Assembly: GCF_051307055.1 (NCBI RefSeq)
Contig: NZ_CP149994.1
Span: 3,720,001-3,784,000 of the forward strand
Length of the DNA stretch: 64,000 nt
Reading direction: 5' to 3'
From: Dryocola sp051307055
GTDB lineage: Bacteria; Pseudomonadota; Gammaproteobacteria; Enterobacterales; Enterobacteriaceae
In this document: piece by piece, positions 27,026-36,731 of the stretch
How the letters are laid out: every line of letters starts with the position of its first letter
How positions within the stretch are numbered: the stretch's first letter is position 1
Position numbers and translations under genes: made by a program
The notes under the pieces: model-generated
What the model was told of the DNA's origin: nothing
Databases searched by the model: none
Seen by the model: only the letters and a program-made list of their open reading frames with translations

Positions 27026-29158
27026 TTACTCAGCTGCTTCTGGAGCGGACGGTGCTGCGCCTTCAGCCGGGGATTGCTCGGTTGCTTCTTTAATGCTTAA
27101 GCGGACGCGGCCCTGACGGTCAACTTCCAGTACCTTAACCGGCACTTCCTGACCCATCTGCAGATAGTCGGTTACTTTCTCTACGCGCTTGTCAGCGATT
27201 TGAGAGATGTGTACCAGACCTTCTTTGCCGCCGCCGATAGCAACGAACGCACCGAAATCAACGATACGAGTGACTTTACCCTGATAGATACGGCCAACTT
27301 CGATTTCAGCGGTGATTTCTTCGATACGACGAATAGCGTGTTTCGCTTTGTCGCCATCGGTTGCTGCGATCTTCACGGTGCCGTCATCTTCGATTTCGAT
27401 GGTGGTGCCGGTTTCTTCAGTCAGCGCACGAATCACGGAGCCGCCCTTACCGATCACGTCTTTGATCTTGTCCGGGTTGATCTTGATAGTGTGAATGCGT
27501 GGAGCAAACTCAGAGATATCGCCGCGTGGCGCGTTGATAGCCTGTTCCATCACGCCAAGGATATGCAGACGCGCACCTTTAGCCTGGTTCAGAGCCACCT
27601 GCATGATTTCGCGGGTGATGCCTTCGATTTTGATATCCATCTGCAGGGCAGAGATACCTTCACGGCTGCCGGCAACCTTAAAGTCCATGTCGCCCAGGTG
27701 GTCTTCATCACCCAGAATGTCAGACAGAACAACAAAGTTGTCGCCTTCTTTCACGAGGCCCATCGCGATGCCCGCTACCGCGGCTTTGATAGGCACGCCC
27801 GCGTCCATCAGCGCCAGAGAAGCGCCACAAACGGAAGCCATGGAAGAAGAGCCGTTGGATTCAGTGATTTCAGACACTACGCGTACGGTGTACGGGAAAC
27901 GATCGGCTTCTGGCATAACGGCCAGTACGCCACGCTTAGCCAGACGACCGTGACCAATCTCACGACGCTTAGGAGAACCGACCATGCCGGTTTCGCCTAC
28001 GGAGTACGGAGGGAAGTTGTAGTGGAACAGGAAGTTGTCGGTACGTTCGCCCATCAACTCGTCCAGGTTCTGTGCGTCACGAGCGGTGCCCAGAGTCGCG
28101 GTTACCAGCGCCTGAGTTTCGCCGCGGGTGAACAGCGCGGAACCGTGGGTACGCGGCAGAACGCCAGTACGCACGTCCAGGCCACGAATCATATCTTTTT
28201 CGCGGCCGTCGATACGCAGCTCGCCCGCCAGAATACGGCTGCGAACAACGTTTTTCTCAATGGCGTGCAGGATATCGCTCAGTTCGCCAGCATCAAGGGT
28301 TTCGTCTTCTGCTGACAGAGCAGCGATAACTTCAGACTTGATGACATCAACCTGCGCATAGCGTTCCTGCTTGTCCGTAATACGGTAAGCGTCGCTCAGG
28401 CGAGATTCAGCAAGCGCTGCAACGCGCGCGTTCAGCGCTTCGTTAACGGCTTCTGGCTGCCAGTCCCAACGTGGTTTACCGGCTTCGGCAACCAGGGAGT
28501 TGATGTTCTGGATAACAACCTGCTGTTGTTCATGGCCGAAGACAACCGCGCCCAGCATCTGGTCTTCGCTCAGCAGTTCTGCTTCGGACTCAACCATCAG
28601 CACGGCGCCTTCGGTACCGGCGACAACCAGATCCAGCTTGCTCTCTTTCAGCTCGTCTGCGGTTGGGTTCAGAACGTACTGGTCGTTGATGTAGCCCACA
28701 CGAGCAGAACCAATTGGACCATTAAATGGAATACCAGACAGGCTCAGGGCGGCAGAAGCACCGATCATAGCAACGATGTCAGGATGAACCTGTGGGTTTA
28801 CGGAAACCACGGTGGCAATAACCTGCACTTCGTTAACGAAACCTTCCGGGAACAGCGGACGCACCGGGCGGTCAATCAGACGCGCAATCAGCGTTTCGCC
28901 TTCGCTTGGACGGCCTTCACGACGGAAGAAGCTGCCCGGGATACGACCAGCAGCGTAAGTACGCTCCTGATAGTTAACGGTCAGCGGGAAGAAGTCCTGA
29001 CCTGCTTTAGCTTTTTTCTGCCCTACTACGGTTACGAATACCGCAGTATCGTCCATGCTTACCATTACTGCTGCGGTAGCCTGGCGCGCCATCATACCGG
29101 TCTCTAATGTGACCGTATGCTGACCATACTGAAATTTACGAACGATCGGATTTAGCAA
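27026..29158 (-). CDS. pnp: Polyribonucleotide nucleotidyltransferase (PNPase)
   Basis: A trimeric 3'-5' phosphorolytic exoribonuclease and degradosome subunit. The 710 residues contain two RNase PH cores (about 1-230 and 310-545), then KH (IKDVIGKGGSVIRALTEETG) and S1 (GRIYQGKVTRIVDFGAFVAIGGGKEGLVHISQIA) domains. The start codon is TTG at 29158, as in K-12, behind aaagga. The 247-base gap to rpsO is where the autoregulatory RNase III-cleaved leader stem and the antisense sRNA SraG lie in K-12; I did not resolve either here. Confidence 0.97.
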   Translation of the reverse strand: MLNPIVRKFQYGQHTVTLETGMMARQATAAVMVSMDDTAVFVTVVGQKKAKAGQDFFPLTVNYQERTYAAGRIPGSFFRREGRPSEGETLIARLIDRPVRPLFPEGFVNEVQVIATVVSVNPQVHPDIVAMIGASAALSLSGIPFNGPIGSARVGYINDQYVLNPTADELKESKLDLVVAGTEGAVLMVESEAELLSEDQMLGAVVFGHEQQQVVIQNINSLVAEAGKPRWDWQPEAVNEALNARVAALAESRLSDAYRITDKQERYAQVDVIKSEVIAALSAEDETLDAGELSDILHAIEKNVVRSRILAGELRIDGREKDMIRGLDVRTGVLPRTHGSALFTRGETQALVTATLGTARDAQNLDELMGERTDNFLFHYNFPPYSVGETGMVGSPKRREIGHGRLAKRGVLAVMPEADRFPYTVRVVSEITESNGSSSMASVCGASLALMDAGVPIKAAVAGIAMGLVKEGDNFVVLSDILGDEDHLGDMDFKVAGSREGISALQMDIKIEGITREIMQVALNQAKGARLHILGVMEQAINAPRGDISEFAPRIHTIKINPDKIKDVIGKGGSVIRALTEETGTTIEIEDDGTVKIAATDGDKAKHAIRRIEEITAEIEVGRIYQGKVTRIVDFGAFVAIGGGKEGLVHISQIADKRVEKVTDYLQMGQEVPVKVLEVDRQGRVRLSIKEATEQSPAEGAAPSAPEAAE

Positions 29159-29360
29159 GATAATATCCTTTAGATTCTTAGGCTGCCGGTGACTTCACGC
29201 GGTGCCGTTATGACCCGATCTCTATAGCATCCTCGCGACTAATGACAACCCTGACCCGCCCCTGCGGATAAAGCCTCTCATTAGCCGCGCGAACCTCTGC
29301 AATAAAGATCACACACAGCAACAATACATTAGTTTCCATAGAATTGCTGCCGTCAGGTTG

Positions 29361-29391
29361 AAAAAAGGGGCCTTAACAGGCCCCCTTTTCT
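29361..29391 (-). terminator. rpsO terminator
   Basis: On the minus strand a GC-rich stem (gggggcc...ggcccc, with a tgttaa loop) is followed by a run of six T residues, 15 bases after the rpsO stop. It partially separates rpsO from pnp, which are cotranscribed in part in K-12. Confidence 0.85.
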
Positions 29392-29405
29392 GAAACTCGC
29401 AAGAC

Positions 29406-29675
29406 TTAGCGACGCAGACCCAGACGCTCGATCAGGCTGGTGTAACGTGCTACATCTTTACGCTTCAGGTAGTCGAGCAGTTTACGACGCTGAGAAACCA
29501 TACGCAGCAGACCACGACGGCTGTGGTGATCTTTTTTGTGCTCTGCAAAGTGACCCTGCAGGTGGTTAATCTGTGCGGTCAGCAGTGCAACCTGAACTTC
29601 GGTAGAACCGCTGTCGTTATTGTCACGACCAAACTCAGAAACGATTTTAGCTTTAGCTTCAACGCTTAGAGACAT
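29406..29675 (-). CDS. rpsO: 30S ribosomal protein S15
   Basis: S15 (89 residues, K-12 length) binds the three-way junction of the 16S rRNA central domain and is a primary assembly protein. The diagnostic block is GHFAEHKKDHHSRRGLLRMVSQRRKLLDYLKRKD. ATG 29675 is used, by homology and a ggag-type site. In E. coli S15 represses its own translation through a pseudoknot overlapping the start. Confidence 0.97.
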   Translation of the reverse strand: MSLSVEAKAKIVSEFGRDNNDSGSTEVQVALLTAQINHLQGHFAEHKKDHHSRRGLLRMVSQRRKLLDYLKRKDVARYTSLIERLGLRR

Positions 29676-29826
29676 TTTCAACTCCAACATTATAGATAAA
29701 AAGACAGGGTGCCGATCTCTAATTCAGCAACCCCCAGTGCACACCCGAACGCTTGTCAGACAATGCCCGAATGCTAAGCCGCCTATTTTACCTGTAGCAA
29801 CCTGTTATCGCAAGGTAACTACAAGG

Positions 29827-30771
29827 TCAGGCGGGATACTCTACTACCAGACGACGAGGCGCTACGCGCCCATCATCATCAATTTCACCCATGCCGATAA
29901 ACTTTGCTTCATCGCCTTCAGTGACGCGAACCAGCCCTTCGCCAGGAACGCCCGCAACCTGCACCGGCTGCCCATTCCTGAAATAGCCTGCCACGGCAGG
30001 TAACAGGTTCACGACCGGAAAATCTTCAGCCGGGCTGTCCATTGGCATCAGCAGCGGATCTAACAGCACCGCGGGATCGATTTCCTGCTGCTGCGCCTGT
30101 GCAAGAAGCGCATTCAGCTGTTCAAGCGTCACCATACGTTCAACGGGATATTTGCTCACGGCCAGGCGGCGCAGGAAAGTCACGTGCGCGCCGCAGCCCA
30201 GCTTTTCACCCAGATCGTCAGTGATGGTCCGGATATAAGTCCCTTTGGAGCAATGGATCTCGAGTTCCAGCTCATCGCCTTCATGACGAATAAACAGCAG
30301 CTCGTAAACGGTAATCGGACGTGCTTCGCGCTCAACTTCTATGCCCTGACGAGCATATTCATACAGCGGTTTGCCCTGATGCTTAAGCGCCGAGTACATC
30401 GACGGCACCTGCATGGTCTCGCCGCGGAAGCTTTCCAGCGCGGCCGCAAGCTCCTGCTCGCTAAAGGTAACCGGACGTTCCTGAACAACCGTGCCGTCGG
30501 CATCGGAAGTATCGGTACGCTGCCCAAGACGGGCAATGACGCGGTAACGCTTATCTGAATCCAGCAAATAGCGCGAAAACTTGGTTGCTTCCCCCAGGCA
30601 AATCGGCAACATGCCGGTAGCCAGCGGATCCAGCGCCCCGGTATGCCCGGCGCGGTTCGCGTTATAGATACGCTTCACTTTCTGCAGCGCGTCGTTAGAA
30701 GACAAACCCTGCGGCTTGTCCAACAGCAGCACGCCATGAATATCACGACCACGACGACGAGGACGACTCAT
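29827..30771 (-). CDS. truB: tRNA pseudouridine-55 synthase TruB
   Basis: It makes pseudouridine 55 in the T loop of tRNAs and acts as an RNA chaperone. The 314-residue protein carries the catalytic-Asp motif GHTGALDPLATGMLP near residue 48 and a C-terminal PUA domain. The ATG at 30771 shares one base with the rbfA stop (TGATG), so translation is coupled. Confidence 0.97.
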   Translation of the reverse strand: MSRPRRRGRDIHGVLLLDKPQGLSSNDALQKVKRIYNANRAGHTGALDPLATGMLPICLGEATKFSRYLLDSDKRYRVIARLGQRTDTSDADGTVVQERPVTFSEQELAAALESFRGETMQVPSMYSALKHQGKPLYEYARQGIEVEREARPITVYELLFIRHEGDELELEIHCSKGTYIRTITDDLGEKLGCGAHVTFLRRLAVSKYPVERMVTLEQLNALLAQAQQQEIDPAVLLDPLLMPMDSPAEDFPVVNLLPAVAGYFRNGQPVQVAGVPGEGLVRVTEGDEAKFIGMGEIDDDGRVAPRRLVVEYPA

Positions 30772-31172
30772 CAATCCTCCTTCGTGTCATCCGTATTCAC
30801 GCGACGCTCATCATCATTTTTGATGACGTTAGAAACCAGATTCGACATACGCATCCCTTCAACCAAAGAGTTGTCGTAGAAGAAAGTCAGTTCCGGAACA
30901 ATACGCAGGCGCATCGCTTTTCCCACCAGAGTGCGGATATAGCCCGAGGCATCCTGCAGGACTTTGATGCCCTCTTTCACGGCTTCTTCGTCTTTGTCGT
31001 TGAGGAAGGTAACGAACACTTTGGCGTAGGCCAGATCGCGGGAGACTTCGACACCGGAAACGGTGGTCATCATGCCCAGACGCGGATCTTTGATTTCACG
31101 CTGCAGGATGATTGCGATTTCTTTCTGCAATTCCTGAGAGACGCGCTGCGGGCGACCGAATTCTTTCGCCAT
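30771..31172 (-). CDS. rbfA: 30S ribosome-binding factor RbfA
   Basis: A 133-residue KH-like 16S-maturation and cold-shock adaptation factor, identical in length to K-12 RbfA. The block LGMMTTVSGVEVSRDLAYAKVFVTFL is characteristic. ATG 31172 (MAKEFGRP) has a ggag ribosome-binding site. It follows infB in the operon after a GC-rich intercistronic hairpin. Confidence 0.96.
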   Translation of the reverse strand: MAKEFGRPQRVSQELQKEIAIILQREIKDPRLGMMTTVSGVEVSRDLAYAKVFVTFLNDKDEEAVKEGIKVLQDASGYIRTLVGKAMRLRIVPELTFFYDNSLVEGMRMSNLVSNVIKNDDERRVNTDDTKED

Positions 31173-31193
31173 AATAAATTCTCCATACAAATC

Positions 31194-31212
31194 GGGGGGC
31201 GCTCGGCCCCCC
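31194..31212 (-). terminator. infB-rbfA intercistronic hairpin
   Basis: The stem ggggggc/g(g)cccccc with a gctc loop has no U run on the minus strand. It is probably an RNA-stability or partial attenuation element within the nusA-infB operon. Confidence 0.5.
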
Positions 31213-31241
31213 TTAAGATATTACCGGTTTACCGGGCTCTA

Positions 31242-33929
31242 TCAGGCGATCGTACGCTGGATTTCGATGATTTCGAAGACTTCGATAACATCGCCAACGC
31301 GCACATCGTTGTAGTTCTTAACGCCGATACCACACTCCATGCCGTTACGCACTTCGTTCGCATCGTCTTTGAAGCGGCGCAGGGATTCCAGCTCGCCTTC
31401 ATAGATGACCACGTTGTCGCGCAGTACGCGGATTGGGTTGTGACGTTTGACCACGCCCTCGGTAACCATACAACCTGCGATGGCACCAAACTTCGGTGAT
31501 TTGAACACATCGCGCACTTCGGCCAGGCCGAGGATCTGTTGTTTGAGTTCCGGAGAGAGCATGCCGCTCATCGCTGCTTTCACTTCGTCGATCAGATTGT
31601 AGATGACGGAGTAGTAACGCAGATCCAGGCTTTCCGCTTCGATAACGCGGCGGGCAGAAGCATCGGCACGCACGTTGAAGCCAACCAGAATGGCGTTAGA
31701 AGCCGCAGCAAGCGTTGCGTCAGTTTCGGTGATACCACCCACGCCGGAACCGATGATTTTAACTTTCACTTCATCGGTAGAGAGCTTCAGCAGGGAGTCG
31801 CTGATCGCTTCCACAGAACCCTGAACGTCCGCTTTCAGCACGATGTTCACTTCGGACACTTCGCCTTCGGTCATGTTGGCGAACATGTTTTCCAGTTTGG
31901 ATTTCTGCTGGCGAGCCAGTTTCACTTCGCGGAATTTACCCTGACGGTACAAAGCAACTTCACGCGCTTTTTTCTCGTCACGAACAACGGTAACTTCATC
32001 ACCCGCTACCGGCACGCCGGACAGGCCAAGGATCTCAACAGGGATAGAAGGACCGGCTTCGGCCACTTCACGACCCAGTTCATCACGCATCGCACGCACA
32101 CGGCCATATTCAAAGCCGCACAGCACGATGTCGCCTTTGTTCAGCGAACCTTCGCGAACCAGAACGCTTGCTACCGGACCGCGACCTTTATCCAGGAAGG
32201 ATTCGATAACCACGCCGCTTGCCATGCCTGTACGCATCGCTTTCAGCTCCAGAACTTCGGCCTGCAGCAGGATTGCGTCCAGCAGTTCGTCGATGCCGGT
32301 ACCGGCTTTCGCTGACACGTGAATGAACTGGCTTTCGCCGCCCCACTCTTCCGGCATGATGCCGTACTGGGACAGCTCTTGCTTAACGCGATCCGGATCG
32401 GCTTCTGGCTTATCGATTTTGTTCACTGCAACCACTACCGGCACCTGCGCCGCTTTCGCGTGCTGGATTGCTTCGATAGTTTGCGGCATTACGCCATCGT
32501 CCGCTGCAACAACCAGAACCACGATATCCGTTGCCTGAGCGCCACGAGCACGCATAGAGGTAAAGGCTGCGTGGCCCGGGGTATCCAGGAAGGTGATCAT
32601 GCCGTTGTCGGTTTCTACGTGGTATGCGCCGATGTGCTGGGTAATACCACCCGCTTCGCCGGACGCCACTTTAGTAGAACGGATGTAGTCAAGCAGAGAG
32701 GTTTTACCGTGGTCAACGTGACCCATGATGGTCACAACCGGCGCGCGGGACTCAGCCACTGCGTCGGTGTCACGGTCGCTCATCAGCGCTTCTTCCAGCT
32801 CGTTTTCACGACGCAGGATAACTTTGTGGCCCATCTCTTCGGCAACCAGCTGTGCGGTTTCCTGGTCGATGACCTGGTTAATGGTCGCCATAGCGCCCAG
32901 CTTCATCATCGCTTTGATGACCTGAGAACCTTTAACGGCCATTTTGTTAGCCAGTTCAGCAACGGTGACGGTTTCGCCAATGATAACGTCGCGGTTAACT
33001 GCCTGAGCAGGCTTGTTGAAGCCCTGTTGCAAAGCGCTAGGTTTACGTTTGCCTTTGCCGCCGCGAACCGCTGCACGCGCTTCTTCGCGGTCAGCCTTGG
33101 ATTCGCCGTGCTTGCCGCCTTTCTTCTGGCGAGGCGCTTTGGTAGCAGTAGTACGAGCACGGGTACGGCCGGCTTCAACCTGGCGGTCGTTCTCATCTTC
33201 TGCCTGGCGCGCGTGTTCAGAAGTGGTTACGTGGTAATCAGTTTTGTCGTCTTCCACTTTCTCTTCTTCCGTCCAGACGCCGGCGTTAGCTTCAGCCATT
33301 TTACGGGCTTCTTCCGCTACACGACGGGCATCTTCTTCTAGTTTGCGACGGGCTTCTTCTTCCGCTTTGCGCTTAAGCTCAGCGGCTTCTGCTTCGCGGC
33401 GGGCTTTGTCGGCCTGGGCGCTTTTCGTCATATCGTCAGATTGTTGATTGCTCACTTTGTCTTTTTCCGCAGCTTCACGTTTCGCTTTATCAGCGGCTTC
33501 ACGCTTAGCTTTTTCTTCAGCTTCACGCTTAGCTTTTTCTTGCGCCTGACGATTGGCAGCTTCCTGCGCCTCACGTTGGGCTTGCTCTTCCGCTTCACGC
33601 TGCGCCTGTTCTTCCGCTGCGAGACGTTCAGCCTCTTGCGGATCACGTTTCACAAAGGTGCGCTTCTTGCGGACTTCGATTTGTACCGATTTACTTTTCC
33701 CACCGGTACCTGGAATGTTTAAAGTACTGCGCGTTTTGCGCTGTAATGTCAACTTGTCTGGTGCTGAACCGTGTTCACGGTTCAGGTGCGCCAGCAGGGT
33801 TTGCTTCTCTTGCGCGGAAACAGAATCATCAGCAGACTTCGGGATCCCTGCGTCAGCAAATTGCTGTACCAGGCGGTCCACGGAGGTCTGAATCTCTGCG
33901 GCCAGCGCTTTTACGGTTACATCTGTCAT
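31242..33929 (-). CDS. infB: Translation initiation factor IF-2
   Basis: The initiation GTPase brings fMet-tRNA to the 30S subunit and promotes subunit joining. The 895-residue protein has the short IF2 N-terminal fold, a highly charged Ala/Glu/Lys/Arg repeat linker (about 100-220), the GTPase with MGHVDHGKTS, DTPGHAAF and NKIDKP, and the C-terminal fMet-binding domain. An in-frame GTG at 33455 (codon 159, KVSNQQ) sits at the place of the internal start that yields IF2-beta in K-12. It lies 24 bases after nusA. Confidence 0.97.
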   Translation of the reverse strand: MTDVTVKALAAEIQTSVDRLVQQFADAGIPKSADDSVSAQEKQTLLAHLNREHGSAPDKLTLQRKTRSTLNIPGTGGKSKSVQIEVRKKRTFVKRDPQEAERLAAEEQAQREAEEQAQREAQEAANRQAQEKAKREAEEKAKREAADKAKREAAEKDKVSNQQSDDMTKSAQADKARREAEAAELKRKAEEEARRKLEEDARRVAEEARKMAEANAGVWTEEEKVEDDKTDYHVTTSEHARQAEDENDRQVEAGRTRARTTATKAPRQKKGGKHGESKADREEARAAVRGGKGKRKPSALQQGFNKPAQAVNRDVIIGETVTVAELANKMAVKGSQVIKAMMKLGAMATINQVIDQETAQLVAEEMGHKVILRRENELEEALMSDRDTDAVAESRAPVVTIMGHVDHGKTSLLDYIRSTKVASGEAGGITQHIGAYHVETDNGMITFLDTPGHAAFTSMRARGAQATDIVVLVVAADDGVMPQTIEAIQHAKAAQVPVVVAVNKIDKPEADPDRVKQELSQYGIMPEEWGGESQFIHVSAKAGTGIDELLDAILLQAEVLELKAMRTGMASGVVIESFLDKGRGPVASVLVREGSLNKGDIVLCGFEYGRVRAMRDELGREVAEAGPSIPVEILGLSGVPVAGDEVTVVRDEKKAREVALYRQGKFREVKLARQQKSKLENMFANMTEGEVSEVNIVLKADVQGSVEAISDSLLKLSTDEVKVKIIGSGVGGITETDATLAAASNAILVGFNVRADASARRVIEAESLDLRYYSVIYNLIDEVKAAMSGMLSPELKQQILGLAEVRDVFKSPKFGAIAGCMVTEGVVKRHNPIRVLRDNVVIYEGELESLRRFKDDANEVRNGMECGIGVKNYNDVRVGDVIEVFEIIEIQRTIA

Positions 33930-33953
33930 GCTGTTCCTTCCTGCTACAGTTTA

Positions 33954-35441
33954 TTACGCTTCGCCGCCAAACCAACAGATATTACGAGCTGCCATGATCA
34001 ATTCACCGGCTTTCTCGTTGGTTAAACCTTCAATGTCTGTCAGATCATCGACGCCTTGCTCAGCCAGCTCTTCCAGCGAGCTCACACCGCGCGAGGCCAG
34101 CCTAAAGGCCAGCGTGCGGTCCATGCCTTCAAGGTTCAACAGATCCTCTTGAGGTTTGTTGTCGCCAAGGCTCTCTTCCTGAGCAAGCGCCAGAGTGGTG
34201 AGGGCGTTTTTAGCGCGATCGCGTAATGCTTCCACGGTGTCTTCATCAAGGCCGTCGACTTCCAACAGCTCTTTCATTGGCACGTAAGCCAGTTCTTCAA
34301 GCGTTGAGAAACCTTCTTCAACCAACACGGTGGCGAAATCCTCGTCAATATCGAGGTATTTGGTAAAGGTATCAATGGCTGCATGTGCTTCAGCCTGGTG
34401 CTTAGCCTGCAGATCGTCAACGGTCATCACGTTGAGCTCCCAGCCGCTTAGCTGTGCAGCCAGACGCACGTTTTGACCGTTACGGCCAATCGCCTGCGCC
34501 AGGTTGCCTGCCTCTACCGCGATATCCATCGTGTGTTTGTCTTCATCAACCACAATGGAAGCCACATCAGCAGGGGCCATCGCGTTGATAACGAACTGCG
34601 CTGGGTTGTCGTCCCACAGTACGATATCAATACGTTCGCCACCCAGCTCAGTGGAAACTGCCTGTACGCGCGCACCGCGCATACCGACGCAAGCGCCAAC
34701 CGGATCGATACGTTTGTCATTGGTCTTCACGGCGATTTTCGCACGAGAACCCGGATCGCGGGCAGCGGCCTTAATTTCAATGACTTCTTCGCCGATTTCT
34801 GGCACTTCAATACGGAACAGTTCAATCAGCATTTCCGGTTTGGAACGGCTAACGAACAGCTGCGCGCCACGAGCTTCAGGGCGCACGGCATAAAGCACGC
34901 CGCGAATACGGTCGCCCGGACGGAAGTTTTCACGTGGCAGCATGTCTTCACGGATGATGACGGCTTCAGCGTTGCTACCCAAATCCAGGGAAATGTTGTC
35001 GCGGTTAACTTTTTTCACCACGCCGGTGATTATCTCACCTTCGTGCTCACGGAACTGATCCACAACCATCGCACGTTCAGCTTCACGAACCTTTTGCACG
35101 ATGACTTGCTTAGCCGTTTGCGTTGTGATGCGGTCGAAGGTGACGGATTCAATCTGATCTTCAACGTATTCGCCTACGTTCAGTTCAGGGTCTTCGAACT
35201 GAGCAGCATCAAGGGTGATTTCACGCGTCGGCTGAGTCACTTCTTCAACGATGACCCAGCGGCGGAAAGTGTCAAAGTCACCGCTTTTACGATCGATGCT
35301 TACACGGACATCAATCTCTTGCTCATATTTTTTCTTCGTCGCTGTCGCCAGTGCACTTTCCAGAGCTTCAAAAATCTTCTCGCGCGGGAGGGATTTTTCG
35401 TTGGAAACTGCTTCTACAACAGCCAAAATTTCTTTGTTCAT
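33954..35441 (-). CDS. nusA: Transcription termination/antitermination factor NusA
   Basis: It binds RNA polymerase and modulates pausing, intrinsic and Rho termination and antitermination. The 495 residues comprise an N-terminal RNAP-binding domain, S1 (EGEIITGVVKKVNRDNISLDLG), two KH domains (VGACVGMRGARVQAVSTEL; AIGRNGQNVRLAAQLSGW) and two C-terminal acidic repeats, each ending in an AARNICWF/ALTTLAL-type helix. It belongs to the rimP-nusA-infB-rbfA-truB operon. Confidence 0.97.
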   Translation of the reverse strand: MNKEILAVVEAVSNEKSLPREKIFEALESALATATKKKYEQEIDVRVSIDRKSGDFDTFRRWVIVEEVTQPTREITLDAAQFEDPELNVGEYVEDQIESVTFDRITTQTAKQVIVQKVREAERAMVVDQFREHEGEIITGVVKKVNRDNISLDLGSNAEAVIIREDMLPRENFRPGDRIRGVLYAVRPEARGAQLFVSRSKPEMLIELFRIEVPEIGEEVIEIKAAARDPGSRAKIAVKTNDKRIDPVGACVGMRGARVQAVSTELGGERIDIVLWDDNPAQFVINAMAPADVASIVVDEDKHTMDIAVEAGNLAQAIGRNGQNVRLAAQLSGWELNVMTVDDLQAKHQAEAHAAIDTFTKYLDIDEDFATVLVEEGFSTLEELAYVPMKELLEVDGLDEDTVEALRDRAKNALTTLALAQEESLGDNKPQEDLLNLEGMDRTLAFRLASRGVSSLEELAEQGVDDLTDIEGLTNEKAGELIMAARNICWFGGEA

Positions 35442-35468
35442 CCTGGGTTTTCACCTCAATCCAAACTA

Positions 35469-35921
35469 TTAAAAGTGGGGTACCAGGTTCGCTTTCTGGA
35501 TGTTGCTCAGTGCGAACACTTCGTCTTTACCTTCGACCGTGACCGTGATCATCTCACCCTCAACGGCTTTGATAATACCCTGCCATTTGCGACGGTTTTG
35601 CACGGCCATACGCAACACAATGCTCACTTCTTCGCCAGTATAGCGAACGTAATGTTGGCTAATAAACATTGGGCGGTCGAGGCCGGGTGAGGAAACTTCA
35701 AGGTTATAGGCCACAGTGATAGGATCTTCGACGTCTAACACTGCACTGACCTGGTGACTGACATCAGCGCAATCATCAACATTGATGCCGTCTTCACTAT
35801 CAATATAGATGCGCAGCGTAGATTGGCGACCACGAATGAATTCGATACCCACCAGTTCGTAGCCCAGTGCTTCGACGGGTGCTGTAATCATCTCTGTTAA
35901 TTTTTGCTCTAATGTGGACAA
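35469..35921 (-). CDS. rimP: Ribosome maturation factor RimP
   Basis: RimP assists assembly of the 30S head. The 150-residue reading starts at a TTG (35921) preceded by ggggGTGGGC, giving LSTLEQKLTEMI and exactly the K-12 length and start. An ATG 30 bases upstream is in frame but lies in the leader without family support. The block DSEDGINVDDCADVSHQVSAVLDVEDPI is diagnostic. Confidence 0.95.
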   Translation of the reverse strand: MSTLEQKLTEMITAPVEALGYELVGIEFIRGRQSTLRIYIDSEDGINVDDCADVSHQVSAVLDVEDPITVAYNLEVSSPGLDRPMFISQHYVRYTGEEVSIVLRMAVQNRRKWQGIIKAVEGEMITVTVEGKDEVFALSNIQKANLVPHF

Positions 35922-35980
35922 GCCCACCCCCAAGACATAAAAAAAGGGCATATAGCCCAGTTATTCTGAAGTCAGATAAC

Positions 35981-36002
35981 AAAAAACCCCGATAAATCGG
36001 GG
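35981..36002 (-). terminator. Terminator between tRNA-fMet and rimP
   Basis: The stem ccccgat/atcgggg (35987-36002) is followed on the minus strand by six T residues. In K-12 the metY-nusA operon reads through a terminator at this place, so it is probably a partial attenuator. Confidence 0.8.
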
Positions 36003-36128
36003 CTTTATATAACTGAACCCTGTATGCCGCAATTGCGGCCCGGACACCGTCCAGAGAATTTTTTTCTAAATTCTTCGCGAGGCACCGAATGGCTCACAGT
36101 ATCTTTGAAAAAGAACTCTCAGGGAAAG

Positions 36129-36205
<77 letters not shown>

Positions 36206-36264
36206 TCCGAAAACGTGGCAAATACTACGCCAGAATTGCAATAAATGCAAGAATTGCTGGGATT

Positions 36265-36351
36265 TGGTACCGAGGACGGGACTTGAACCCGTAAGCCCAA
36301 TCGGGCACTACCACCTCAAGGTAGCGTGTCTACCAATTCCACCACCTCGGC
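36265..36351 (-). tRNA. leuU: tRNA-Leu (GAG)
   Basis: An 87-nt class II tRNA with encoded CCA and a long variable arm. The 5' end is GCCGAGGTGGTGGAATTGG, the anticodon loop CCTTGAGGT gives anticodon GAG, and the T loop is GGTTCAAGTCC. It lies 59 bases upstream of tRNA-fMet; in K-12 argG and yhbX separate these two genes. Confidence 0.97.
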
Positions 36352-36398
36352 ACTTTGCGTACGGCTATCAATTCTGCCGTACAGAAGCTTACTGCTTA

Positions 36399-36731
36399 TT
36401 ACTGTGGGATATCGCTGGTCGGCCTGGTAGGCGCCGCTGGCGTTGTCTGCTCAGATTTCGCTGGCTGACTCAAATTATCCCACTCACTTCCTTTACTGGT
36501 TTTGTTGCTGTTGATATTGCCCAACACCAGACTGATGATGAAGAACAGCGTCGCCAGCACAGCGGTCATGCGGGTCATGAAGTTACCTGAACCACTTGAG
36601 CCGAATAAGGTTCCGGAGGCGCCTGCACCGAAGGAGGCTCCCATATCAGCGCCTTTACCTTGCTGCAGCATGATAAGACCTACAAGGCCCAGGGCTACAA
36701 TAAGGAAAACTACCAAAAGAGCTTCGTACAT
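36399..36731 (-). CDS. secG: Protein translocase subunit SecG
   Basis: A 110-residue two-helix subunit of the SecYEG channel that aids SecA cycling. Segments at about residues 3-22 (ALLVVFLIVALGLVGLIMLQ) and 52-72 (MTRMTAVLATLFFIISLVLG) span the membrane with a GASFGAGASG loop between. ATG 36731 (MYEALL) gives the K-12 length. It precedes tRNA-Leu on the same strand. Confidence 0.96.
   Translation of the reverse strand: MYEALLVVFLIVALGLVGLIMLQQGKGADMGASFGAGASGTLFGSSGSGNFMTRMTAVLATLFFIISLVLGNINSNKTSKGSEWDNLSQPAKSEQTTPAAPTRPTSDIPQ

Noticed and set aside
32319..33341. 340-codon plus-strand open frame opposite infB, and similar long antisense frames opposite nusA and pnp
   Set aside because: They mirror GC-rich codon usage of highly expressed genes. 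Their translations are low-complexity (Phe/His/Arg-rich), have no family resemblance, and lack ribosome-binding sites.
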